Positions 1-6,886 of a stretch of DNA of 8,057 bases are shown in pieces. The notes under the pieces were generated by a model. It was not told the origin of the DNA. It was given only the letters and a program-made list of their open reading frames with translations, and did not search any database. The DNA is taken from the NCBI GenBank assembly GCA_903958265.1, contig CAJBSQ010000446.1:1-8057 (forward strand), in the 5' to 3' direction. The position numbers were made by a program, and so were the translations under genes. Each line of letters opens with the position of its first letter. Position 1 is the first letter of the stretch. This DNA comes from an uncultured Planctomycetaceae bacterium (GTDB lineage: Bacteria; Planctomycetota; Planctomycetia; Pirellulales; UBA1268).

Positions 1-521
1 AGCTCGGGGCCGAGATCATCAACGACGTGACCGGACTCGAGGGCGATCCCGACATGCTTCGGGTGGCCGCCGAGAGCGGCGCCGGGATGTGCGCCATGCA
101 CATACAGGGCACCCCGCGAACCATGCAGCTCGACCCCCGGTACGGCGACGTCGTTACCGAGATCCACGCCTACCTGGCGGCCAGGCGGGACGTGCTCGTT
201 TCGGCGGGCATCCCGCTCGAGCGGATCTGCCTCGACCCCGGCATCGGGTTTGGCAAGACCCACGCGCAGAACCTGGAGCTGATGCGACACGCCGGCCGGT
301 TCCTCGACCTTGGCACACCCATCCTCGTCGGTCATTCGCGAAAGGGATTTCTCGCCAAGGTGGTCGAGCACTCATGCGGTCGGCCCGCGACCGAAGCAGA
401 CCGCGACGCCGCGACCGCGGGGGCCGCCTGCGGCCTGGCAGCCCAGGGCGTGCAGATCGTCCGGGTGCACGCGGTGGGGCTCGTCCGCAGAGCGCTCGAA
501 CTCTTCGCCGCCACGTCTTGA
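1..521 (+). CDS. folP: Dihydropteroate synthase, 5'-truncated
   Basis: This enzyme condenses 6-hydroxymethyl-7,8-dihydropterin pyrophosphate with p-aminobenzoate to give dihydropteroate in cytosolic folate synthesis, and it is the sulfonamide target in the family. The reading frame is already open at the window edge (first full codon at 3) and begins inside the LGAEIINDVTG strand. Visible family motifs are INDVTG, MHIQGTP (from 96), LDPGIGFGKT (231-260), GHSRKG (330-347) and the C-terminal RVH (462-470). About 173 residues are present, whereas the family usually has 260-290, so roughly the first 100 are outside the window. The GTG at 27 lies inside a conserved motif and is not the start. The usual Asp after RVH (RVHD) is Ala here, a mild oddity; the Arg and His that contact the substrate are kept. 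The gene ends 11 bases from the convergent isomerase-like gene. Confidence 0.95.
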   Translation, partial: LGAEIINDVTGLEGDPDMLRVAAESGAGMCAMHIQGTPRTMQLDPRYGDVVTEIHAYLAARRDVLVSAGIPLERICLDPGIGFGKTHAQNLELMRHAGRFLDLGTPILVGHSRKGFLAKVVEHSCGRPATEADRDAATAGAACGLAAQGVQIVRVHAVGLVRRALELFAATS

Positions 522-532
522 TGCGTCCGCGA

Positions 533-1366
533 TCACGCCGCGGCCATGGCCGCCCGGGCGGCGGCGATGCAGTCACGGATCTCGGCGATCGGATTCTGTG
601 GGTTTTCCTCGTACTCGATCGAGAGGGCACCGTCGGCCGGAAACTCTGCCTGCTCGAGGGCTGCGAACACGGCTGGCACATCGATGTGCCCCGTGCCGAG
701 GATCACGCCCTTCGTCTTGTCCTGCATCTCGGCGAAGTCCTTGAGATGGATGCCGTAGAGGCGGCCGGCGAGCAGCCGGATCACTTCCGTCGGCTTCTCG
801 CCGCTCCGCAGGAAGTGCCCCAGGTCGGCGCAGGCGCCGATCCGATCGTCGTGCTTCTCGATCGCGGTGAGCACGTCGATCGCCTTGTTGTAGCGGTGGG
901 TGGGACCGTGGTTGTGGATCGCGATCCGGATGTCGAACTCCCTCACGAGGTCGTCGAGGCTCGCGAACGAATCGGGATCAGGGTCTGCTCCGAGGATGCC
1001 GATGCCCGCCGCCTTCGCGAAGGCGAAGATCTTCCGGTTCGCCGCGGCGTCCTTCGTGAACCGGCTCACTCCATAGGCTGAAATCGTGAGCCCGAGTCTG
1101 GCAACCTTGTCGCGCATGGCCTTGATCGCGGCCCGGTCGTCGGTCACCGGGAACATCCCGGGGTAAAACTCGACGAAGCCGAGTCCCAGGTCTTTCACGT
1201 GCTCGAGCGCCTCGTCGACCTTGAATCCCCGCAGCGAATACATCTGGATGCCGAGGTTCGGCCCCTCGTCGGCGGTTGCGGCACCTCCGCGGCGGGTGGC
1301 GGCAGCCCCCAGGACCGCGGCCCCGGTGGTCAGAAACGAGCGGCGGTCGAGCGTGAACGGGTGCAT
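533..1366 (-). CDS. Tat-exported sugar phosphate isomerase/epimerase-like TIM-barrel protein
   Basis: A 277-residue protein of the xylose-isomerase-like TIM-barrel superfamily (AP endonuclease 2 type). The N-terminus has a twin-arginine signal: DRRSFL at residues 7-12, a hydrophobic stretch GAAVLGAAA, and an A-T-A site at 30-32 where cleavage is likely. The barrel follows, starting LGIQMYSLRG (38-47). Likely metal or substrate residues are E66 (VEFYPG), H151 and H153 (IHNHG), D181 and H184 (ADLGHF), H207 (GIHLKD) and E251/E253 (IEYEE). The frame stays open to 1690, but I chose ATG 1366 because AGGAG lies 7 bases before it, the Tat signal begins there, and the upstream extension is low-complexity and overlaps proA. 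Tat export implies a folded, perhaps metal-loaded protein acting outside the cytoplasm. Its substrate is unknown; exported members of this superfamily are common in planctomycetes. It is transcribed divergently from proA. Confidence 0.88.
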   Translation of the reverse strand: MHPFTLDRRSFLTTGAAVLGAAATRRGGAATADEGPNLGIQMYSLRGFKVDEALEHVKDLGLGFVEFYPGMFPVTDDRAAIKAMRDKVARLGLTISAYGVSRFTKDAAANRKIFAFAKAAGIGILGADPDPDSFASLDDLVREFDIRIAIHNHGPTHRYNKAIDVLTAIEKHDDRIGACADLGHFLRSGEKPTEVIRLLAGRLYGIHLKDFAEMQDKTKGVILGTGHIDVPAVFAALEQAEFPADGALSIEYEENPQNPIAEIRDCIAAARAAMAAA

Positions 1367-1462
1367 GGATCGACTCCTGAAACGAGCCTTGGGGAAACCT
1401 GGGGGGAAGCTTCGCAGCCGGTAAGATACCGTGACGATCGCCCGCCTGCCTTCGGATCTTTC
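1367..1462. promoter_or_regulatory. Divergent intergenic region between isomerase-like gene and proA
   Basis: These 96 bases separate two divergent starts, so both promoters should lie here or just inside the flanking genes. The most AT-rich point is around 1421-1428: TAAGAT (1422-1427) on the plus strand resembles a -10 box, and the complement contains TATCTT. Neither has a convincing TTGACA-like partner at the right distance, so I do not call a promoter hexamer pair. A G-run (1401-1406) lies on the plus strand. No operator palindrome was seen. Confidence 0.4.
1374..1378 (-). promoter_or_regulatory. Ribosome binding site of the isomerase-like gene
   Basis: The minus strand reads AGGAG seven bases upstream of ATG 1366. 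This is the clearest Shine-Dalgarno match in the window and it decides the start over the longer open frame reaching 1690. The other internal starts here have weak or no such sequence. Confidence 0.7.
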
Positions 1463-2749
1463 ATGGCCAGCCACGCCGCACTCGCCGCCTCTCCCCTCCA
1501 CGACCACTGCCGTGGCATCGCCACGCGGGCCCGCCGGGCCGCGCTCGACCTCGCCGCCGTACCCACGGAGCGGAAGTCTGCCTGCTTGCGGGCCGCCGCG
1601 GATCGGATTCGTGGTGACGTCGCCGGAATCCTGGCTGCCAACGCCCTCGACATCGCAGCCGCTCCCGGCTTCGGTCTGACGCCCGCCCAAGTGGACCGGC
1701 TCATGCTCGACGCCGCCCGGGTGGAGTCGATCGCGGCGGGCATCGACGCCGTGGCCTCCCAGCCCGACCCGGTGGGAGAGGTGATCGAGGAATCAACGCA
1801 GCCCAGCGGCCTACTCGTGCGGAAGGTCCGCGTGCCCCTCGGCGTGGTGTTCTTCATCTACGAGTCGCGGCCCAACGTCACCGCGGATGCCGCGGCGGTG
1901 GCCCTCGCCTCTGGAAACGCGATCATCCTGCGCGGGGGCAAGGAGGCGGCCCATTCGAGCCGCCGGATCGCAGAGAGTATCCGCGGGGCGATGGCCGCGA
2001 GCGGCCTACCGGCCGATGCCGTGCAGCTCGTCGATGTGGCCGACCGCCAGGCCGTGGGTGAGTTTCTCGCCATGGACGACCTGATCGACATCGCGATCCC
2101 CCGCGGCGGCGAGTCGCTGATTCGTCGCGTGTGCAGCGAGGCCAGGATGCCGGTGCTCAAGCACTTCGATGGCAACTGCCATGTCTACGTCGACAAGGCC
2201 GCCGACCTGGCGATGGCCGAGGCGATCGTGGTCAATGCCAAGTGCCAGCGGATGGGCGTCTGCAATGCGGCCGAGTCGCTCCTCGTCCACCGTGACGTCG
2301 CGGCCGAGTTCCTGCCCCGCATCGCCGCCGCCCTCACGGCCGCTGCGGGCGTGGAGATCGTGGGCGATGCCGACACCCGCCGGCTCGTGCCTCAGGCGGG
2401 CGTGGCGACCGAAGCCGACTGGGGCAGGGAATACCTCGGCCCGAAGATCTCGGTGGCCGTCGTCGATTCGCTCGATGCGGCAATCGACCACGTCAACCGC
2501 CACGGATCGCGGCACACCGACGCGATCGTCACGGCCGACGAGCAGGCCGCGCGGAGATTCGCCTCACGGGTCGACACAGCCTGCGCGGTGATCAACGCCA
2601 GCACGCGGTTCAACGACGGTGGTGAACTGGGGCTCGGGGCCGAGATCGGGATCTCGACCGATAAGCTCCATGCCCGCGGCCCCTGCGGCACCCGCGAACT
2701 CACCACCTATAAATACATCGTCACCGGCACCGGACACACCCGCTCATGA
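1463..2749 (+). CDS. proA: Gamma-glutamyl phosphate reductase (glutamate-5-semialdehyde dehydrogenase)
   Basis: This cytosolic enzyme reduces gamma-glutamyl phosphate with NADPH to glutamate-5-semialdehyde, the second step of proline synthesis from glutamate. The 428-residue product matches the usual 415-430. Motifs in order are PLGVVFFIYESRPNVT (125-140), ALASGNAIILRGGKEA (147-162), IAIPRGGESLI (210-220), the active-site segment KCQRMGVCNAAE (260-271) with catalytic Cys C267, HTDAIVT (351-357) and ASTRFNDGGELGLGAEIG (379-396), then KLHARGP (401-407). The frame is open back to 1199, but that extension is antisense to the neighbour and unlike ProA; ATG 1463 gives the normal N-terminus and no other in-frame start lies close upstream. 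No Shine-Dalgarno match is visible. The stop overlaps the next start as ATGA (2746-2749), suggesting one transcript with translational coupling. The partner kinase gene proB is not in the window. Confidence 0.96.
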   Translation: MASHAALAASPLHDHCRGIATRARRAALDLAAVPTERKSACLRAAADRIRGDVAGILAANALDIAAAPGFGLTPAQVDRLMLDAARVESIAAGIDAVASQPDPVGEVIEESTQPSGLLVRKVRVPLGVVFFIYESRPNVTADAAAVALASGNAIILRGGKEAAHSSRRIAESIRGAMAASGLPADAVQLVDVADRQAVGEFLAMDDLIDIAIPRGGESLIRRVCSEARMPVLKHFDGNCHVYVDKAADLAMAEAIVVNAKCQRMGVCNAAESLLVHRDVAAEFLPRIAAALTAAAGVEIVGDADTRRLVPQAGVATEADWGREYLGPKISVAVVDSLDAAIDHVNRHGSRHTDAIVTADEQAARRFASRVDTACAVINASTRFNDGGELGLGAEIGISTDKLHARGPCGTRELTTYKYIVTGTGHTRS

Positions 2750-4920
2750 CCCCCGCTCGTGCCCCGCTTTTTCTCCTGCTCCTCATAGTGGCCTCCATGA
2801 ACAGCCCCGCCTTCGGCACGCCGTCCGCTGACCATCTCCCCGTTCAGGCCGCCGGCGCAATCCCCGATCAGGCCGCCGGCACAGCCTCTGATCAGGCCGT
2901 CGATCCACACCTCTGGCTGGAAGACGTGATGGGCGAGAAGCAGCTGGAGTGGGTCCGCGAGCGAAACGCCGAGAGCCGAAAGTCGCTCGCCGAGGGGGAG
3001 GCATTCGCCGCTCTTGAATCGCGACTCCTCTCGATCCTCGACTCCAAGGAGCGGATCCCGCTCGTCTCGAGGATCGGCGACCACTTCTACAACCTGTGGA
3101 GAGACGCCGCGAACCCGAAGGGTCTGTGGCGGCGAACCACGCTCGACAGCTACCGCACGCCTGAGCCCGCCTGGGAGACGGTGATCGATGTCGACGCGCT
3201 GGCGAAGTCCGAGGGGGAGAACTGGGTCTGGCACGGCGCGACGATCCTCGAACCCGAAGACCGCACCTGCCTGGTATCGCTGTCGCGGGGCGGGGCCGAC
3301 GCCGACGTCGTCCGGGAGTTCGACCTCGAGCAGAAGGCGTTCGTGGACGGGGGCTTCGCACTGCCCGAGGCCAAGAGCCGGGTCGCCTGGCGAAATCGCG
3401 GGAGCCTGTTCGTGGCCACCGACATGGGCCCCGGATCGCTCACCGCCTCGGGCTACCCGCGGACGGTGCGGGAGTGGGCCCGCGGCGCGCCGCTGGCCGA
3501 CGCGGAGACGATCTTCGAGGGCCGGGCGGACGACATGTCGGTCGGCGGATTTTCCGACCTCACGCCCGGCTTCGAGCGGGATTTTCTCGTCCGGCAGATC
3601 ACGTTCTGGACCAATGAAATGTTCCTGCGGCGAGACGGCCGGCTGATCAAGATCGACAAGCCCGACGACGCCAGCGCCTCGGTGCATCGCGAGTGGCTCC
3701 TGATCGAGCTCCGCACCCCGTGGACGGTGGACGGCACGACGTTTCCGGCCGGGGCCCTGCTCGTCGCCACCTTCGAGGACTTCCTGAAGGGGGAGCGGGC
3801 CCTGCACATGCTCTTCGAGCCGACCGAGCGCACGTCGCTCGCCGCCTGGGCTGGAACCCGAAACCACCTCGTGCTGACCACGCTCGACAACGTCCGCAGC
3901 CGGATTGATGTGCTCACGCACCGGGACGGCACGTGGAGCCGCGCGGCGCTGGCGGGAGTGCCCGAGTTTGGCACGGCGACGATCACACCGGTCGATGAAA
4001 TCGAGTCGGATGATTACTGGCTGGTGACGTCGAGCCCACTCGAGCCGTCGACACTCGCGCTGGGGTCGGCAACCGCTCCCGGCACCGCTCCGGAAAAACT
4101 CAAACAGACACCCGCATTCTTCGCCACGAAGGGGCTCCGGGTGACGCAGCACGAGGCCGTGTCGAAGGATCGCACGCGGATTCCCTACTTCCAGATCGGC
4201 CCCGCCACTCTGCCGACAGACGGCTCCACGCCCACACTGCTCTACGGCTACGGCGGCTTCGAGATCCCGCTCGTGCCTGGCTACTCCCCGCTGTCTGGAG
4301 CGGCGTGGCTGGAGCAGGGGCACGTGTTCGTGATCGCCAATATTCGCGGTGGCGGTGAGTTTGGACCCCGCTGGCATCAGGCGGCCCTCAAGGAGAAGCG
4401 GCCGCGAGCCTACGAGGATTTCATCGCGATCGCAGAGGATCTCGTGGCGCGGAAGGTCACGTCGCCGGCGCACCTGGGCATCATGGGGGGCAGCAACGGC
4501 GGCCTCTTGATGGGCAACATGCACAGCCTGCGGCCCGATCTCTTCGGGGCGATCGTCTGCCAGGTGCCTCTGCTCGACATGCGGCGGTTCAACAAGCAGC
4601 TGGCCGGTGCGAGTTGGATGGGCGAGTACGGCGACCCCGATAAGCCCGAGGAGTGGGCATTCATCCGAGGATTCTCCCCCTACCACAACGTCGCCCGTGA
4701 CCGCGGCTATCCACCGATGCTGATCACGACCTCCACTCGCGATGATCGCGTGCACCCGGGCCACGCCCGCAAGATGACGGCGCGGTTGCTTGAGTGTGAG
4801 AAGCCGGTCTTGTACTACGAGAACATCGAGGGAGGCCACGGCGGGGCGGCCGACAATCGCCAGAAGGCCTTCATGGAAGCCCTGGGCTATACGTTTCTCG
4901 ATCGCGAGCTCACCCGCTGA
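2746..4920 (+). CDS. Secreted prolyl oligopeptidase, family S9A
   Basis: A 724-residue serine peptidase expected to cut short peptides after proline. Residues 1 to about 24 form a signal peptide (hydrophobic core LFLLLLIVA), pointing to the periplasm or outside. A short repetitive linker (33-52) follows, then the family's N-terminal segment DPHLWLEDVMGEKQLEWV (53-70). A seven-bladed beta-propeller should occupy roughly 130-440, and the alpha/beta-hydrolase domain starts near YGYGGFEIP. The catalytic triad is S583 in GGSNGG, D666 in DDRV and H698 in GGHGG. W624 (SWMGEYGDP) and R668 match the proline-pocket Trp and Arg of characterised prolyl oligopeptidases, which favours proline over the basic specificity of oligopeptidase B. 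Its start overlaps the proA stop by 4 bases and has no clear ribosome binding site. An internal ATG at residue 18 would destroy the signal peptide. The stop codon lies within a perfect hairpin. Confidence 0.93.
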   Translation: MTPARAPLFLLLLIVASMNSPAFGTPSADHLPVQAAGAIPDQAAGTASDQAVDPHLWLEDVMGEKQLEWVRERNAESRKSLAEGEAFAALESRLLSILDSKERIPLVSRIGDHFYNLWRDAANPKGLWRRTTLDSYRTPEPAWETVIDVDALAKSEGENWVWHGATILEPEDRTCLVSLSRGGADADVVREFDLEQKAFVDGGFALPEAKSRVAWRNRGSLFVATDMGPGSLTASGYPRTVREWARGAPLADAETIFEGRADDMSVGGFSDLTPGFERDFLVRQITFWTNEMFLRRDGRLIKIDKPDDASASVHREWLLIELRTPWTVDGTTFPAGALLVATFEDFLKGERALHMLFEPTERTSLAAWAGTRNHLVLTTLDNVRSRIDVLTHRDGTWSRAALAGVPEFGTATITPVDEIESDDYWLVTSSPLEPSTLALGSATAPGTAPEKLKQTPAFFATKGLRVTQHEAVSKDRTRIPYFQIGPATLPTDGSTPTLLYGYGGFEIPLVPGYSPLSGAAWLEQGHVFVIANIRGGGEFGPRWHQAALKEKRPRAYEDFIAIAEDLVARKVTSPAHLGIMGGSNGGLLMGNMHSLRPDLFGAIVCQVPLLDMRRFNKQLAGASWMGEYGDPDKPEEWAFIRGFSPYHNVARDRGYPPMLITTSTRDDRVHPGHARKMTARLLECEKPVLYYENIEGGHGGAADNRQKAFMEALGYTFLDRELTR
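2842..2901 (+). repeat. 24-bp tandem repeat in peptidase linker, 2.5 copies
   Basis: Units at 2842-2865 and 2866-2889 and a half unit at 2890-2901 share the core TCAGGCCG. They encode VQAAGAIP, DQAAGTAS and DQAV, an Ala-rich linker between the signal peptide and the peptidase N-terminal segment. The 24-base period keeps the frame, so copy number could change without breaking the gene. Confidence 0.8.
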
Positions 4921-4952
4921 CTCCGTACCGTGTGGGAGTCAGCGGGTGAGCT
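4907..4952 (+). terminator. Perfect 18-bp hairpin over the peptidase stop codon
   Basis: The left arm 4907-4924 and right arm 4935-4952 are exact reverse complements (12 of 18 pairs are G-C), with a 10-base loop at 4925-4934. The left arm includes the last codons and the TGA stop (4918-4920) of the peptidase gene. A transcription terminator or a 3'-end stabilising stem is the natural reading. There is no T-run after either arm, so a classical intrinsic terminator is not shown; a Rho-assisted or RNA-processing role is possible. Confidence 0.65.
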
Positions 4953-5281
4953 GACGGCATGCCGCGGCTCGACCGGTGATGCGAGAGTCTTCGCTGGCTC
5001 GCCGGTCGATCTCCCGCTTGCCTACTCGTGCCGGCTCGCCCACTCCTGCCCGCTTGCCCACTCTTGCCGGGTGATCACCGTCGACGAGCCGCCGCATGTC
5101 GCCCAGTTCCCGCACCTTCGGGGTGCCTGTCGGAGAATCCAGCTGGAAATCTCTACCGGACGCGCAGGCTGAACCGACGGCGCGGTCTGTACCGATAAAG
5201 AGGATCGGATCGTCACGCGGACCGACGTGAGCAACACGAAGACTGCCGCTCCAGTATCGTCGACTCCTCCGCCGAGGCATC
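4921..5281. other. Gene-free region upstream of the porin gene
   Basis: These 361 bases contain the right part of the stop-codon hairpin, three 18-base tandem repeats (5017-5070), a GTGATCAC palindrome (5071-5078), a small stem GCACC/GGTGC (5112-5116 with 5122-5126) and another TCACG/CGTGA (5213-5217 with 5226-5230). Short open frames exist on both strands, but none has a recognisable start signal or protein family. The porin promoter should be in the right half; GATAAA at 5194-5199 is the most AT-rich hexamer there, without a clear -35 partner. A small RNA cannot be excluded but is not supported. Confidence 0.5.
5017..5070 (+). repeat. Three tandem 18-base repeats
   Basis: Units 5017-5034, 5035-5052 and 5053-5070 follow the consensus CTYGCCYACTCNTGCCSG and lie head to tail without gaps. 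A degenerate fourth unit with a one-base insertion may precede them (4998-5016). They lie in the gap between the peptidase and the porin. The period is a multiple of three and the units are open in at least one frame on each strand (for example LAHSCR on plus, VGKR-like on minus), but no convincing gene contains them. Confidence 0.75.
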
Positions 5282-6841
5282 GTGCCCCACCGGCTTCTAC
5301 CATCGTCGGCATTCGGTCGTACCGCCCTGCTCGGAGCGGGCCTGATGCTCCTCGGCCTGGCTGGATCCGGGATGGCTCCAGCGCGGGGCGAAGAGACCGT
5401 CACGCCGGCACCGCCGACCGCTGAAATCGAATCGCTCCGACAGGATCTCCGCAGTCTCGAGCGGGAGATCGAGGCACTCCGCGGCGAGCGGCCGGCACAC
5501 GAGGATCTGGTGCTCGTGCCGCCCGAGACCCTGCCGGAGATGGGTCCCTCGGTGACCGACCGGCTTGCCACGGTCGAGACAAACGTCGGAAAGCTGGTGG
5601 CCGCCGGCAAGACCGCAAAGAAAAATGAGGCGAAGAAACCGTCGCTCGTGATCTCCGGTCAGGTCCAGGCTGACAGCGTCTATTTCGGGCAGGACGAGGA
5701 GAGCCGCATCGACGTGGGCGATCTCCAGGATGGCACGCAGTTCCGCCGGCTTCGAATCGGCGCCCGCGGCACCAGTTTTGAGGTGCTGGAGTACTCGCTG
5801 GGCGTCGATTTCGCACTCGCCAATCAGCCGAGCTACCTCGACAACTACGTTGAATGGAAGGACCTGCCGTGGCTCCAGCACGTGCGGGCCGGCCACTACT
5901 TCGAGCCCTTCTCGCTCGAGCGGGTCACGCAGAACCGCAACAACACCTTCATGGAGCGATCGCTCGTCGACACGTTCGCCCCCGCCCGCAACATGGGCGT
6001 GATGACGTACGGCAACACCGAAAACGAACGGGCCACCTGGGCCATCGGCACGTTCCGCACCAACAGCGACAACACGGGCAACGACTCATTCGACAGCGGC
6101 CAGGCGCTGACGATGCGGGGCACGATGCTGCCCTGGTGGGACGAGCCCAGCGACGGGCGTTTCTACCTGCACCTCGGGGCCGCTTACAGCTACCGCGACA
6201 CGTCGCTCGACCAGGTGCGGTTTCGCAACACCCCCGAAATACGCAAGCAGCAGCCGTCCACTGTTTTCGGCCCGGTTGGCCCTCCTTCCCCGAGCAACTA
6301 CATCAATGGCGCTCCAGGGCCGTTCGCACCGATCTTCGTCGACACCGGAGCCATCCCGGCGGACAACTTCCAGCTCTTCGACCCGGAGTTCGCCCTGATT
6401 CTCGGTCCGCTCTCCCTGCAGTCGGAATATGCCTTCGCCCACGTCGACCAGATCGGCGGGCCACCCCTGTTCTTCACCGCCTACATGGCCCAGGTCAGCT
6501 ACTTCCTCACCGGTGAGCATCGGCCGTACGACCGAAAACTCGGCATCCATGATCGGCTCAAGCCCTTCGAGAACTTCTTCCACGTCCGCAGGGGATCCCG
6601 GGGCATCCAGACCGGACTCGGCGCCGGGGAGGTCGCGGCCCGATTCTCCAACATCGTGCTGAACGACGAGAACATCAAGGGGAACAACCTCACCGATTTC
6701 ACGGTCGGCCTGAACTGGTATCTCAACCCCTACACCCGCTGGAAGTTCAACTATGTCCGGGCCTTCTTGGAAGACTCGAGGGCGAACAAGGGCAACAGCA
6801 TGACGGATGCCTACGGCATGCGGATCGACTTTGATTTCTGA
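5282..6841 (+). CDS. OprO/OprP-type outer-membrane porin with N-terminal coiled coil
   Basis: The 519-residue protein resembles phosphate-selective (polyphosphate/phosphate) porins, which form 16-strand trimeric channels in the outer membrane; the actual substrate cannot be told from sequence here. A signal peptide covers about residues 1-36 (core ALLGAGLMLLGLAG). Residues 47-70 form a heptad-rich coiled coil (IESLRQDLRSLEREIEALR), then a Lys-rich linker (AGKTAKKNEAKK, 108-119) leads to the barrel from about 121 (SLVISGQVQAD). Barrel strands typical of the family include FRRLRIGARG, GVMTYGNT, LGPLSLQSEYAFAH and FTVGLNWYLNPYTRWKFNY. The protein ends MRIDFDF with a terminal Phe, the usual outer-membrane insertion signal. 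The start is GTG 5282, the first usable codon after an in-frame stop at 5228-5230, with a weak GAGG four bases upstream; ATG 5345 would cut the signal peptide. It is longer than the usual ~400-440 residues because of the coiled-coil part. Confidence 0.88.
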   Translation: MPHRLLPSSAFGRTALLGAGLMLLGLAGSGMAPARGEETVTPAPPTAEIESLRQDLRSLEREIEALRGERPAHEDLVLVPPETLPEMGPSVTDRLATVETNVGKLVAAGKTAKKNEAKKPSLVISGQVQADSVYFGQDEESRIDVGDLQDGTQFRRLRIGARGTSFEVLEYSLGVDFALANQPSYLDNYVEWKDLPWLQHVRAGHYFEPFSLERVTQNRNNTFMERSLVDTFAPARNMGVMTYGNTENERATWAIGTFRTNSDNTGNDSFDSGQALTMRGTMLPWWDEPSDGRFYLHLGAAYSYRDTSLDQVRFRNTPEIRKQQPSTVFGPVGPPSPSNYINGAPGPFAPIFVDTGAIPADNFQLFDPEFALILGPLSLQSEYAFAHVDQIGGPPLFFTAYMAQVSYFLTGEHRPYDRKLGIHDRLKPFENFFHVRRGSRGIQTGLGAGEVAARFSNIVLNDENIKGNNLTDFTVGLNWYLNPYTRWKFNYVRAFLEDSRANKGNSMTDAYGMRIDFDF

Positions 6842-6886
6842 GACGGCGCCTCCAGGCACCATAGCCCCTCAGGATAGAATCAGGGA

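Noticed and set aside
1199..1462. 88-residue N-terminal extension of ProA
   Set aside because: It is antisense to the isomerase-like gene and unlike any ProA N-terminus; ATG 1463 gives the family's normal length.
1367..1690. N-terminal extension of the isomerase-like protein to 1690
   Set aside because: It overlaps proA, is low-complexity, and would bury the Tat signal; AGGAG before ATG 1366 marks the true start.
2707..4839. A 710-residue open frame on the minus strand antisense to the peptidase gene
   Set aside because: It mirrors a real gene with triad motifs on the plus strand; long antisense frames arise from GC-rich codon use. Its translation is rich in Arg, Gly and His with no recognisable family.
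5017..5070. CRISPR array
   Set aside because: The 18-base units abut directly with no spacers.
4930..5172. Possible 80-residue small gene with LAHSC-type repeats
   Set aside because: It starts at a GTG within the hairpin loop, has no ribosome binding site and no recognisable fold; the Cys/His periodicity comes from the DNA repeat.
4939..5610. 223-residue minus-strand open frame covering the repeats and the 5' part of the porin gene
   Set aside because: Half of it is antisense to the porin; it is rich in Arg and Ser without a domain, and its last codons are just the mirror of the palindrome at the peptidase end.
6842..6886. Terminator hairpin after the porin gene (GGCGCC with GGCACC; CCCT with AGGG)
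   Set aside because: The stems are only 4-6 pairs with a mismatch and no T-run.
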